Both the position numbers and the translations under genes were made by a program. DNA of 64,000 bases, taken from the NCBI RefSeq assembly GCF_900101675.1, contig NZ_FNKG01000001.1, positions 1,409,378 through 1,473,377 of the forward strand, read 5' to 3'. The DNA comes from Curtobacterium sp. UNCCL20 (GTDB lineage: Bacteria; Actinomycetota; Actinomycetes; Actinomycetales; Microbacteriaceae). Every line of letters begins with the position of its first letter. Positions within the stretch are counted from its first letter, which is position 1. This document shows, in pieces, positions 42,470 through 51,595 of the stretch. The notes under the pieces are model-generated. The model was not told the origin of the DNA and ran no database searches. It saw nothing but the letters and a program-made list of their open reading frames with translations.

Positions 42470-45151
42470 ATGCATCCGATCGTCCCGCCAATCCTGGTGA
42501 CCGCGTCCCTCGCAGCGCTCATCACGGCAACCGTGAGCGGCATCGTCGCTCAGGCTGCACCCGGTGCGCGCACCGCGGAGTCGGTTGCTCGCACGCTGCC
42601 GCTCCCGCAGGAGGTCCTGCCCGGGCAGACCGTGAACCTCGTGGTCGACAGCCCCGTCGAAGAGGACGAGGACAGCGTCCTCGCGTGGCACGGCCAGGGC
42701 CGCAGCGCCCAGCTCCGCCGGTTCGACGACCGGGGAGCAGCGTTCGAGACCAACGACCTCACGGTGTTCGACGCGTACGCCGCCCGGAACGGCTTCACGA
42801 AGTTCGTCGGCCGCGACGGTCGGTGCCTCGCGTTGGTGCCGTCCGGGCCGCGCCTCACCGCGGCCCTCGACAGCCTCCGGTGCAATGCCCCGAACGCGAA
42901 CTGGTCCGTCGAGGGCGGACGCCTGGTGGCGTCCAGCGGGCCGACCTTCGTCGGGACCACCGAGCTCTCGGGCGCGCTGCTGGCGGTGGACGACGTGGAC
43001 GACGCGGCGCACACCGGGATCACGCTGCAGTACCAGGGAACGACGCCGGCCGTGTCCGCTGAGGTCACCGTCCCGGATCGCTTCGACCAGGGGCCGCAGC
43101 TGACCGGCACCACCCGGCCGTCCAGCGACGTCACGGTCGCAGACGTCTACGGCCGCGTGCTCCTGAGCATCGGGTCCGACGCCGACGGCTCCTTCTCGGC
43201 CGTCCTGCCCGCGGGGAAGGCCGGGACCACCTCCTCCGAGTTGCTCATCTCCGTGGTCGAACGCGGTGCGGACCGCCTCGCGGAACGCTCCTGGGTGAAC
43301 GTGCCGTACAGCGCGGGGGTGCAGGTCGGCTCGTCCGTCGTGGTCGACGACGGGTCCGGGCGGGTCGTGCTCAACGGAACCGGCGACGTCGGTGCCTCGG
43401 TCCGGGTCATCGGTGGGGGAACCGGCGCGCCGACGACCGTCGGGCGCGATGGGCGGTGGTCGATCCCGGTCGAGTTGGACCGGTCGGAGAAGGCCTTCCA
43501 ACCGGTCCGGGTGAGCCACGTCGGGTTCGGCGCCTTCACCACCGAGCAGACGGTGTCGGTGCGTGCATCCGGTTCCCTCAACGCCACCGCGGTGTTCCCG
43601 GCGGATGATGCCGAGCAGGCGTTCGTCGAGGGAACGGCACAGGGTGCGGATCGGGTCGAGGTGACCTCGAGCGGCGGCGCGGTCGTCGGTGCCGACGACG
43701 TCGACCGTGAGACGGGCTACTACCGGGTAGCGATCCCCGCGCCGAACGCAGGCGGTGTCACCACCGTCCACGTGACCGAGCAGGACGAGGCGGGCACCGC
43801 TCTCCGTTCGGGTGACGTGGACTTCGACTGGGGGAACCCCGTGGAGATCACGGCACCGGCTGCGGATGGAGAGTTCTCGGGGAGCCGCCGCGCGACGGGG
43901 TTCGGCGAGCCGGGCGCCGAGGTCTCGCTGCAGTACGACGGTGCTGACGTCCACACGATCGTGGGACCGGCGGGCCGGTGGTCGGCGTCGTTGAGTGAGC
44001 CCGCGACCACCCGCTTCGGGCTGACCTCGGACGCGGACCTCGTCGCCTCGTCCAGCGGTACTCCGGCACTGACGGGGACCGGCAGGCCCGGCGCGACGGT
44101 CGGCTTCGTCCCGGATGGCGAGCGGCGTGCGCCCCGGGAGGCCTCGACGACCGTCCGAGCCGACGGCACCTGGCGCATCCCCGGAGCCTCCCTCGGCGGT
44201 GGGTTCTCCGGAACGGACGTCCCCGATGCCGTCGTGGGCACCGTCCAGCAGGATCCCGGCACGCCGGGTGCGGCCGCTGCGGCGGTGCGCATCCGTCCCG
44301 ACCTCCGCGCCTTCCAGGTTCTCAGCCCCTCGGCTGACGGCACGATCCGGACCGACGACGGGATCGTCCGGTGCCACGGCACCGGGACACCCGGGTCCGA
44401 GGTCCTGATCCGCGACGCGCAGGACCGCCTGCGGTCGACGGTCGTCCTCGCGGACGGCACCTGGGAGTCGGGAGAGCTGCCGGTCGCGGTCGGTGCGACC
44501 ACCGCGCGCTTCGTCGGCACGGGGCCCGACGGTGTCGTCAGCGTGGACGTCTCCTTCAGCGTCGAGTCGACCTCGGAGCGGCAGCACACCGTGACGACGC
44601 CGGCTGCCGGGACGACGGTCGAGCCGGTGGTGTCGGACAAGCCCTGGGAGCCGGATTCGATCCGGTTCAGCGGCACCGCACCGGCCGGTGCTCGGATCAG
44701 CGTGCTCGACGAGGCGAAGGGAGGACGAGAGGTCGCGACGACCACCCGTGACGACGGCACGTGGTCGGTCCTCTCGACCGGCTTCGGTGCCGGACCGGCC
44801 AGCGTCCTCGTCCAGCAGATCGGTGACGGGGTCCCGGTCCGTGTCCCGTTCACGGTTGCCGCGGAGTCGGGATCGCAGGTCGTCGTCACCTCCCCGCAGC
44901 CCGGTTCGACGGTCGAACTCGTCGCGAACGAGACCCCGTTCAAGGACTGGGTCGAGGTGACCGGCACGGCGAAGGCGTCCGCCGCGGTGTCCGTCTACAA
45001 CCGGAAGATCCCCAACGCGGACACCATCGTCACGGCCGGTACTGACGGGCGCTGGCGCGCCCTCGTGCGCGCCGTGCCCGGGGCGCAGGAGTTCCGCATC
45101 GAGGCCGCCGGCAGTGTGCCCGTCACGGTGGAGTTCACCGCGACGGAGTAA
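42470..45151 (+). CDS. large secreted protein with repeated Ig-like domains
   Basis: 893 residues. A signal peptide (PILVTASLAALITATVSGIV) is followed by AQA-A, a type I cleavage site. An N-terminal domain of about 140 residues has GRDGRCLALVPSGPRL, which resembles a ricin-type carbohydrate-binding fold in outline only. The rest is about eight Ig-like beta-sandwich repeats of 75-95 residues, each with G-x-W-x and GxA-pattern ends (ADGTWRIP, DDGTWSVLS, TDGRWRALV). There is no LPxTG motif and no C-terminal membrane anchor, so it is free or held non-covalently. ATG 42470 has AGGAGG. An adhesion or polymer-binding role is inferred. Confidence 0.75.
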   Translation: MHPIVPPILVTASLAALITATVSGIVAQAAPGARTAESVARTLPLPQEVLPGQTVNLVVDSPVEEDEDSVLAWHGQGRSAQLRRFDDRGAAFETNDLTVFDAYAARNGFTKFVGRDGRCLALVPSGPRLTAALDSLRCNAPNANWSVEGGRLVASSGPTFVGTTELSGALLAVDDVDDAAHTGITLQYQGTTPAVSAEVTVPDRFDQGPQLTGTTRPSSDVTVADVYGRVLLSIGSDADGSFSAVLPAGKAGTTSSELLISVVERGADRLAERSWVNVPYSAGVQVGSSVVVDDGSGRVVLNGTGDVGASVRVIGGGTGAPTTVGRDGRWSIPVELDRSEKAFQPVRVSHVGFGAFTTEQTVSVRASGSLNATAVFPADDAEQAFVEGTAQGADRVEVTSSGGAVVGADDVDRETGYYRVAIPAPNAGGVTTVHVTEQDEAGTALRSGDVDFDWGNPVEITAPAADGEFSGSRRATGFGEPGAEVSLQYDGADVHTIVGPAGRWSASLSEPATTRFGLTSDADLVASSSGTPALTGTGRPGATVGFVPDGERRAPREASTTVRADGTWRIPGASLGGGFSGTDVPDAVVGTVQQDPGTPGAAAAAVRIRPDLRAFQVLSPSADGTIRTDDGIVRCHGTGTPGSEVLIRDAQDRLRSTVVLADGTWESGELPVAVGATTARFVGTGPDGVVSVDVSFSVESTSERQHTVTTPAAGTTVEPVVSDKPWEPDSIRFSGTAPAGARISVLDEAKGGREVATTTRDDGTWSVLSTGFGAGPASVLVQQIGDGVPVRVPFTVAAESGSQVVVTSPQPGSTVELVANETPFKDWVEVTGTAKASAAVSVYNRKIPNADTIVTAGTDGRWRALVRAVPGAQEFRIEAAGSVPVTVEFTATE

Positions 45152-45247
45152 GCGCGCTCACCGCGGACGCCGGATGCCCACCGAGCCAGGTGGTGCGTCC
45201 GGCGTTCGCCGTTCGCGCACGGGGCGACCGCTGTCGGGGGTCGCCGG

Positions 45248-45253
45248 TACCAT
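45248..45253 (+). promoter_or_regulatory. -10 box for mfd, leaderless
   Basis: TACCAT ends 7 bases before GTG 45261. No ribosome site is present in the gap. Confidence 0.5.
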
Positions 45254-45260
45254 GTCCTGA

Positions 45261-48200
45261 GTGACGATCTCGGGCATCATCCCTGCGCTCTCGCGCGCCT
45301 CCGCGTTCGATCGCGTCCTCCGCACCGCACGTCGTGACGCCGACTTCTCGGTGGTCGACGGCCTGCGTGTGCCGCTCCTCGGTGCACTGCTCACCGAACG
45401 CCACGGGCCGCAGTGCGTCTTCGTGATCACCGCCACCGGACGCGAGGCCGAAGCCGTGCGCGGTGCGGTCGGTAGCTACCTCCCCGAGGCCGAGGTCCTC
45501 GAGTTCCCGGCGTGGGAGACCCTGCCGCACGAACGGCTCAGCCCGAGTGCGCAGACCGTCGGCACCCGCATCGCGACGCTCCGGAAGCTCGCGGTCTGGC
45601 AGGACACCCCGGCCGCCGAACGCCGGACCACCGTCGTCGTGGCGAGCGTCCGCGCCGCACTGCAGCCCCTCGCGGGCAACCTGACGTCGCTCGCCCCGAT
45701 CGTGCTGCGGACCGGGTCCCGCGGCAACGACCTCGCAGGGATCGCCGGGCAGCTCGTCGACATGGCGTACGCCCGGGTCGACCTGGTCACCCGCCGCGGT
45801 GAGTTCGCCGTCCGCGGTGGCATCCTCGACGTCTTCCCGCCGACTGCCGACCACCCCGTCCGTGTCGACTTCTTCGGTGACGAGATCGAGGCGATCAAGT
45901 CCTTCTCCGTCGCCGACCAGCGCACGACGGACGACGACCTCGGTTCGGTCGAGCTCACCGCGTCGCGCGAACTCCTGCTCAGCGACGACGTCCGGCAGCG
46001 GGCGCGCGAGATGCTCCACGAGTTCCCGAACCTGTCCCAGATGCTCGCGAAGATCGCCGAGGGGATCCCGGTCGAGGGCATGGAGTCCCTCGCACCGGCG
46101 CTCGTGCAGGACCTCGTCCCGATCACGGCGTACCTGCCCGAGGACTCCGTCATCGCGGTGCTCTCGCCCGAGCGGGTGAGCGGCCGTGCGCACAGCCTCG
46201 CCGAGACGAACACCGAGTTCCTGCAGGCAGCGTGGAGTGCGGCGGTCGCCGGGGCCCAGGCACCGATCGACCTCGACGCCGGCAACTTCCTCACCGTGCA
46301 GCAGCTCAAGAACGGCCGCGGGCAGCGCACCTGGTGGACCGTGTCGCCGTTCGACTCCGGGTTGGACGAGGGCGACGAACAGCGTGTCCTCACCGACGCC
46401 GAGGCCGCGGCCGAGGCGGGGGAGTACATCCGCGTCCGTGCCGAGGCGGTCCCGAGCTTCGCCGGCAGCGCCGACGGGGCGATCGCACACGTGAAGGAGC
46501 TCACCGACGACGGATGGGCCGTTGTGGTGACCGCCCAGGGGCAGGGGCTCGTCGAACGAGCGGTGCAGGTCCTCGCCGACGCCGGGGTCGCAGCCCGTGC
46601 CGAAGCCCTCGCCGCGCCTCCGGAGCCGGGTGTCGCCATCGTGACGACGGCCACCGTCGAGGCGGGCTTCGCCACCCCGGATCCGCGCATCGCGGTCCTC
46701 AGCGAGGCCGAGTTCTACGGCCGGAGCGTCCAGCAGGGTGCCCGCACCGTCAAGAAGCTCGCGAGCCGCCGCAAGAACGTCGTCGACCCGCTGCAGCTCA
46801 AGCCGGGCGACGTCGTCGTGCACGCCACCCACGGCATCGGCAAGTTCGTCGAGCTCGTCTCGCGCGAGGTGTCGAGTGGCGGCCGCAACGCCGTGAAGAC
46901 GCAGCGCGAGTACCTCGTACTCGAGTACGCGCCGTCGAAGCGGAACTACCCGGGCGACAAGCTCTTCGTGCCCACCGACCAGCTCGACCAGCTGTCGCGC
47001 TACGTCGGCGGCGAGAACCCGACCCTGTCGAAGATGGGCGGCTCGGACTGGTCCGCCGCGAAGTCGAAGGCACGGAAGGCCGTCCGCGACATCGCCGTCG
47101 ACCTCGTGAAGCTGTACTCCGCGCGGATGGCGTCGAAGGGCCACGCGTTCGGCCCGGACACGCCGTGGCAGCGCGAGCTGGAAGAGGCGTTCCCGTTCGC
47201 CGAGACCGCCGATCAGCTCACCACCATCGACGAGATCAAGCGGGACATGGAGAGCCCGATCCCGATGGACCGCCTGCTCTCCGGCGACGTGGGCTACGGC
47301 AAGACCGAGGTCGCGATCCGTGCCGCGTTCAAGGCCGTGCAGGACGGCAAACAGGTCGCCGTGCTCGTGCCGACGACCCTGCTCGTCCGCCAGCACATGG
47401 AGACCTTCCAGGAGCGCTTCGCCGGGTTCCCGGTGCACCTCCGCGCGCTGAGCCGCTTCCAGACCGAGAAGGAGTCGAAGGAGACCCTCGCCGGGCTCGC
47501 CGACGGCACCGTCGACATCGTGATCGGCACGCACCGGATCCTGTCGCAGGGCGTCCAGTTCAAGGACGTCGGGCTCGTCATCATCGACGAGGAGCAGCGG
47601 TTCGGCGTCGAGCACAAGGACCAGCTGAAGAAGCTCAAGACCAACGTGGACGTCCTCGCGATGTCCGCCACCCCGATCCCCAGGTCGCTCGAGATGGCCG
47701 TCACGGGCATCCGCGAGATGTCGACCCTGGCCACACCGCCCGAGGACCGCCACCCGATCCTCACGTTCGTCGGGCCCCAGTCGGACCTGCAGGTCGCCGC
47801 GGCCATCCGCCGCGAGCTCCTCCGCGAGGGGCAGGTGTTCTACGTGCACAACCGCGTGAAGGACATCCAGGGGGTCGCCGCGCACCTCGCCGAGATCGTC
47901 CCGGACGCCCGGATCGCCGTCGCGCACGGGCAGATGTCCGAGAGCACCCTCGAGCAGGTGATGGTCGACTTCTGGGAGCGCCGGTTCGACGTGCTCGTCT
48001 CGACGACCATCATCGAGACCGGTCTCGACATCGCCAACGCGAACACGCTCATCATCGACAAGGCCGACAAGTACGGTCTCTCGCAGCTCCACCAGCTGCG
48101 CGGCCGTGTCGGTCGTGGTCGAGAGCGTGGCTACGCCTACTTCCTCTACGACGCCGACAAGCCGCTCTCCGAGACCGCGCAGGACCGCCTCGAGACCATC

Positions 48201-48872
48201 GCCGCCAACAACGAGCTCGGCGCGGGCATGCAGGTCGCCATGAAGGACCTCGAGCTGCGCGGCGCGGGCAACCTGCTCGGCGGTGAGCAGTCCGGGCACA
48301 TCGCCGGGGTCGGCTTCGACCTGTACCTCCGCATGATCGGCGAGGCCGTGTCCCAGTTCCGCGGGGACGTCGCCGAGGGGCAGACCGAGCTCCGGCTCGA
48401 GATCCCCGTCGACGCACACATCCCCGAGGACTACGTCGAGTCCGAACGGCTCCGGCTCGAGGCGTACCAGAAGCTCTCGGCGGCCTCCGCTCCGGCCGCC
48501 CAGGCAGAGGGGATCGACATGGTCCTCGACGAGCTCACCGACCGGTACGGCCAGCCGCCGCAGCCCGTGCTCACCCTGGTCGAGGTCTCGCGCCTCCGCC
48601 GGATGGCGCAGCAGGTCGGGCTCTCCGACGTCGTCGTGATGGGCTCGAACCTGCGCGTCGCGGGCAAGGAGCTCGCCGACTCCGCGCAGGTCCGGCTGAA
48701 GCGCATGTACCCGGGTGCCCGGTGGTTCCCGCAGCAGGACGCCGCGAGCATCCCGCTGCCGAAGCCGCACGGTGAGACCCTGCCGGACGACGGGCTCATC
48801 CAGTGGGTCGAGAGCATCCTGACGGCGGTGTACGGGGCGTCCAAGGCGCCGGCGGAGACGTCCGCCGCGTAG
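45261..48872 (+). CDS. mfd: transcription-repair coupling factor
   Basis: 1203 residues. It removes stalled RNA polymerase and recruits UvrA for repair. The UvrB-like N-terminal part includes RGGILDVFP. The RNA-polymerase-interacting domain follows KPGDVVVHATHGIGKFVEL. The translocase has Walker A GDVGYGKTEVAIRAAF, the box DEEQRFGVEHK and QLRGRVGRGRERGYAYF. The C-terminal TRCF domain is complete. Length equals the actinobacterial norm (about 1200). The start is GTG 45261, right behind a -10 box. Confidence 0.97.
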   Translation: MTISGIIPALSRASAFDRVLRTARRDADFSVVDGLRVPLLGALLTERHGPQCVFVITATGREAEAVRGAVGSYLPEAEVLEFPAWETLPHERLSPSAQTVGTRIATLRKLAVWQDTPAAERRTTVVVASVRAALQPLAGNLTSLAPIVLRTGSRGNDLAGIAGQLVDMAYARVDLVTRRGEFAVRGGILDVFPPTADHPVRVDFFGDEIEAIKSFSVADQRTTDDDLGSVELTASRELLLSDDVRQRAREMLHEFPNLSQMLAKIAEGIPVEGMESLAPALVQDLVPITAYLPEDSVIAVLSPERVSGRAHSLAETNTEFLQAAWSAAVAGAQAPIDLDAGNFLTVQQLKNGRGQRTWWTVSPFDSGLDEGDEQRVLTDAEAAAEAGEYIRVRAEAVPSFAGSADGAIAHVKELTDDGWAVVVTAQGQGLVERAVQVLADAGVAARAEALAAPPEPGVAIVTTATVEAGFATPDPRIAVLSEAEFYGRSVQQGARTVKKLASRRKNVVDPLQLKPGDVVVHATHGIGKFVELVSREVSSGGRNAVKTQREYLVLEYAPSKRNYPGDKLFVPTDQLDQLSRYVGGENPTLSKMGGSDWSAAKSKARKAVRDIAVDLVKLYSARMASKGHAFGPDTPWQRELEEAFPFAETADQLTTIDEIKRDMESPIPMDRLLSGDVGYGKTEVAIRAAFKAVQDGKQVAVLVPTTLLVRQHMETFQERFAGFPVHLRALSRFQTEKESKETLAGLADGTVDIVIGTHRILSQGVQFKDVGLVIIDEEQRFGVEHKDQLKKLKTNVDVLAMSATPIPRSLEMAVTGIREMSTLATPPEDRHPILTFVGPQSDLQVAAAIRRELLREGQVFYVHNRVKDIQGVAAHLAEIVPDARIAVAHGQMSESTLEQVMVDFWERRFDVLVSTTIIETGLDIANANTLIIDKADKYGLSQLHQLRGRVGRGRERGYAYFLYDADKPLSETAQDRLETIAANNELGAGMQVAMKDLELRGAGNLLGGEQSGHIAGVGFDLYLRMIGEAVSQFRGDVAEGQTELRLEIPVDAHIPEDYVESERLRLEAYQKLSAASAPAAQAEGIDMVLDELTDRYGQPPQPVLTLVEVSRLRRMAQQVGLSDVVVMGSNLRVAGKELADSAQVRLKRMYPGARWFPQQDAASIPLPKPHGETLPDDGLIQWVESILTAVYGASKAPAETSAA

Positions 48873-48940
48873 GCGCGCGGCGACGCGGAGGGGCCAGCGC
48901 GCTGGCGGAGTGTGAGAGCGGCCTGCGGACGTGCGCGGAG

Positions 48941-48986
48941 TCGGCCTGGAGGCGCGTGGCGGCGTCGCTCCGCGCCTCCAGGCCGA
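48941..48986. terminator. dispersed palindrome copy after mfd
   Basis: TCGGCCTGGAGGCGCG (48941-48956) and CGCGCCTCCAGGCCGA (48971-48986) are perfect 16-base arms with a 14-base loop, 68 bases after the mfd stop. Confidence 0.75.
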
Positions 48987-49086
48987 AGGTGGCGCGGTCG
49001 ACCGCTCCTGCCCCGCGTCGGTGGGCGGGTGCCGCCGTACCCCGGCCCGGCCTGGCCCGGTGTCGAAACTTGTACACGCACGGATC

Positions 49087-49206
49087 GTGTGCATGTTGCG
49101 ACGATCCACCTGTCGATCGACGCGTGGAATGTCGATCGATGCATGCGCAGCCGGTGTGTGTGCATGTTGCGACGATCCACCTGTCGATCGACGCGTGGAA
49201 TGTCGA
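49087..49206. repeat. two perfect 49-bp direct repeats
   Basis: Both copies start GTGTGCATGTTGCGACGATC and end CGTGGAATGTCGA. Period is 71 bases. Each copy has an internal dyad: ATCCAC, then TCGATCGA at the centre, then GTGGAA. The spacer contains CGATCGATGCATGCGC, another self-complementary stretch. Confidence 0.9.
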
Positions 49207-49250
49207 AGGCAGGGGCCGGCGACGCAGCCCGCGCCGCCGCCCCCGCCCCG

Positions 49251-50429
49251 CTACTCGGTCGCCTCGGCCTCGGACAGCTCGCGCCGCGCCCGGTACCGCC
49301 GCGCCCGGATGCTGACCATCACCGCCGACGCGACGATCGCGATGCCGGAGCCGACCAGGACCGCGAGCACGCCCTCGTCGAGGATCTCCTCGTTGCGCGC
49401 GAACGCCAGCTCGTTCATGAGCAGCGACACCGTGAACCCGATGCCGCCGAGCACCCCGACCGTGACGATCGACCAGAACGACAGCGTGGACCGACCCGGC
49501 GCGCGGAAGATCCGCGTCGCGACCGAGCCGAACAGCGTGATGCCGATCACCTTGCCGACCGGGAGCGCCAGGACCACGGCCCAGAACGTGGGGGAGAGCT
49601 CACCGATGCCGACCGATGGCACCACGACCGCCGCCGAGGCGAACGCGAACACCGGGAGGACGATGGCGTTCGACCATGGCTCGACGTTCTCGTGGAGGGT
49701 GTGCCCGGGGCGACGCGGGAGCACGAGACCGAGGGCGACGCCGGCGATGGTCGCGTGCACGCCGGAGTGGTAGACGAGCCACCAGGTCAGGACGCCGAGG
49801 ACGACCATGCCCGCGATGACCCACACCTGCCCGGGACGACCCGGGCGGAGGGCCTTGGCGAGGAGCCAGAACAGGACGAGCACCACGACGGCGCCGACGA
49901 GCGCGACGAAGTCGGTGTCGTGCGCGAACACGACTGCGATGATGATGATCGCGATGAGGTCGTCGAGCACGGCGAGGGCGAGCAGGAACACCCGGAGGGT
50001 CGAGGGCAGTCCCCGACCGAACATCGCGAGCACACCGAGCGCGAACGCGATGTCCGTCGCGGTCGGGATCGGCCAGCCGTGCGTGTAGTTCGTGCCCGCG
50101 GTCACCGCCAGGTAGACGCCCGCGGGGACGAGCACGCCGCCGACCGCCGCGATGGCGGGGATGATCGCCGTCTTCGGGTTCGACAGTTCGCCGACGACGA
50201 GTTCGTGCTTGAGCTCGATCGCGACGAGCAGGAAGAACACCGCGAGCAGGCCGTCGCTGATCCAGTGCGACACCGACAGGTCGAGGCCGACGGCACCCCA
50301 CGGCGCGTGGACGTGCAGGGCGTGCTCGAGGCCGGGGCCGAGCGGCGAGTTCGCGACGATGAGTCCGAGGACAGCCGCGGTGAGCAGGGCGATGGCGCTG
50401 AAGCGCGGGGAGCGGACGAGTGCCGACAT
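49251..50429 (-). CDS. nhaA: Na+/H+ antiporter
   Basis: 392 residues with about 12 membrane segments. The ion-binding pair lies in LAVLDDLIAIIIIAVVF (two adjacent Asp), and PTATDIAFALGVLAMFG is the conserved crossing helix. ATG 50429 has GGAG 8 bases upstream; the frame stays open further upstream but without membrane character. It exports Na+ in exchange for H+ and supports pH and salt tolerance. It interrupts the usual mfd-mazG neighbourhood on the opposite strand. Confidence 0.95.
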   Translation of the reverse strand: MSALVRSPRFSAIALLTAAVLGLIVANSPLGPGLEHALHVHAPWGAVGLDLSVSHWISDGLLAVFFLLVAIELKHELVVGELSNPKTAIIPAIAAVGGVLVPAGVYLAVTAGTNYTHGWPIPTATDIAFALGVLAMFGRGLPSTLRVFLLALAVLDDLIAIIIIAVVFAHDTDFVALVGAVVVLVLFWLLAKALRPGRPGQVWVIAGMVVLGVLTWWLVYHSGVHATIAGVALGLVLPRRPGHTLHENVEPWSNAIVLPVFAFASAAVVVPSVGIGELSPTFWAVVLALPVGKVIGITLFGSVATRIFRAPGRSTLSFWSIVTVGVLGGIGFTVSLLMNELAFARNEEILDEGVLAVLVGSGIAIVASAVMVSIRARRYRARRELSEAEATE

Positions 50430-50550
50430 GGAGCTCCGTAGGAGTGGGTACGGGTGATGGTCCGTCGACCAGACTTCCCGACACGCCACGTCCAGCATAC
50501 CGGGCGCTCCGAGCGGGCGTCCAGGCGGCGGGTCGTGGCACGATGACCGC

Positions 50551-51333
50551 ATGACCGCCGTCTCGGACCTCGTCGCCGTCGTCGACCACCTGCTCGACCC
50601 GTCCGGAGGATGCGTCTGGAACCGCGCGCAGACCCACGCGTCGCTGGCCCGGTACGCGGTCGAGGAGTCCTACGAACTCGTCGACGCGATCGACTCCGGT
50701 GACGTCGACGACCTCCGCGAGGAACTCGGCGACGTGCTGTACCAGGTCGTCCTCCACGCGGGACTCGCCCCGGAGTTCGACCTCGAGGACGTCGCCGCCG
50801 CAGCCCGCGACAAGATGGTGCGCCGCCACCCGCACGTGTTCGGTGACGAGCGGGCGGACACCGTCGAGGACGTCGTGCGGGTGTGGCGTGCGGCAAAGGC
50901 AGCGGAGAAGTCGGCGCGGCAGAGCGTGTTCGACGGAGTGCCGCGGGCGATGCCGCCGTTGGAGCGTGCGGTGAAACTGCTGGAACGCCTGGAGGAACGT
51001 GGGGACGCCGACACCGTCGTCGCCTCCGTGACGTCGGGCGCGTCCAGTGCCTCGGGTGCGGCCGAGGGGACGGGCGCCGCCGTGGGGACGGGCGCTGCCG
51101 AGGTGACGGGAGCTGCCGAAAGGGCGGGCGCTGCCGCCGGCACGGCGGAGGTCGACGGCGCGGGCGCCGCCGACGGCGCGGACGCCGCCGACGGCGCGGG
51201 GACCGCGGATCCGCGGTGGGGCGCCGCGATGCTGGCCGAGGTCGCTGCGGCGCGGGTCGGCGGGATCGACCCGATCGCGAGCCTCCGTGCCGCGGTCGCG
51301 AACCTGGAGGCAGCGGGTCGCGCCGGCGACTGA
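50551..51333 (+). CDS. mazG: MazG family nucleotide pyrophosphohydrolase
   Basis: 260 residues. The MazG domain (about 10-110) has CVWNRAQTHASLARYAVEES and the metal-binding EE-x12-ExxD pattern in YAVEESYELVDAI and LREELGDVLYQVV. It removes non-canonical NTPs. After RHPHVFGDE comes a run of about 65 residues almost only of Gly, Ala, Ser, Thr, Asp and Glu (GAAEGTGAAVGTGAAEVTGA), coded by tandem repeats at about 51050-51215. A normal C-terminal helix (AMLAEVAAARVGGIDPIASL) follows. The insert is unusual for MazG. The gene is divergent from nhaA. Confidence 0.9.
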   Translation: MTAVSDLVAVVDHLLDPSGGCVWNRAQTHASLARYAVEESYELVDAIDSGDVDDLREELGDVLYQVVLHAGLAPEFDLEDVAAAARDKMVRRHPHVFGDERADTVEDVVRVWRAAKAAEKSARQSVFDGVPRAMPPLERAVKLLERLEERGDADTVVASVTSGASSASGAAEGTGAAVGTGAAEVTGAAERAGAAAGTAEVDGAGAADGADAADGAGTADPRWGAAMLAEVAAARVGGIDPIASLRAAVANLEAAGRAGD

Positions 51334-51357
51334 CCCCGTGGGCGAGGGGTCGAGAAT

Positions 51358-51435
51358 GCGGGCGCCCTCCCAACCCGAAAAAAGGAGGACGCCCGCGAGC
51401 GGGCAGTCGGCACCACCAGGGAAAGAGGTGCCGGC
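51358..51435 (+). other. structured intergenic RNA candidate upstream of hisS
   Basis: GCGGGCGCCCTCC (51358-51370) pairs with GGAGGACGCCCGC (51384-51396) with one mismatch. The second arm can pair instead in GCCCGC-GA-GCGGGC (51391-51404). A further stem is GTCGGCACC (51406-51414) with GGTGCCGGC (51427-51435). The first loop contains AAAAAA and GGAGG. The two overlapping stems exclude each other, as in attenuators. It could equally be a simple mazG terminator. Confidence 0.5.
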
Positions 51436-51583
51436 AGGGGAGCCCGCTCGAACCGCGGGGCACACTGCAGCACGTTGCCCACGCGAACGGTCGGACGAGT
51501 GGATCAGGCACCCGGCCGACCGAGGTTCTGCATGAAGAATATCAGCAGGCCAGGACTCGCGCAACCCGAGGGTGCCGGTCTGT

Positions 51584-51589
51584 CAGAAT
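51584..51589 (+). promoter_or_regulatory. -10-like box for hisS
   Basis: CAGAAT ends 6 bases before ATG 51596. The spacing fits a leaderless start, which would leave the structured region at 51358-51435 outside the hisS transcript. Confidence 0.4.
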
Positions 51590-51595
51590 TGGCGC

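Larger units (their letters stand above)
48873..49250. other. gene-free stretch with palindrome and 49-bp direct repeats
   Basis: 378 bases between convergent mfd and nhaA. It holds a full palindrome copy (48941-48986) and two perfect 49-base repeats (49087-49135, 49158-49206). I find no supported gene on either strand. Confidence 0.75.

Noticed and set aside
42470..45151. Cell-wall sorting signal (LPxTG) at the end of the Ig-like protein
   Set aside because: The C-terminus ends in a beta-strand (TVEFTATE) with no LPxTG, hydrophobic segment or basic tail.
45135..49109. 1324-residue antisense frame over mfd
   Set aside because: High-GC shadow frame of a complete, well-conserved mfd. Its translation is rich in Asp, Arg, Gly and Val, typical of reversed coding DNA.
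49087..49206. Direct repeats considered as a small CRISPR array
   Set aside because: Only two copies, 49 bases long with a 22-base spacer, and no cas genes in the window.
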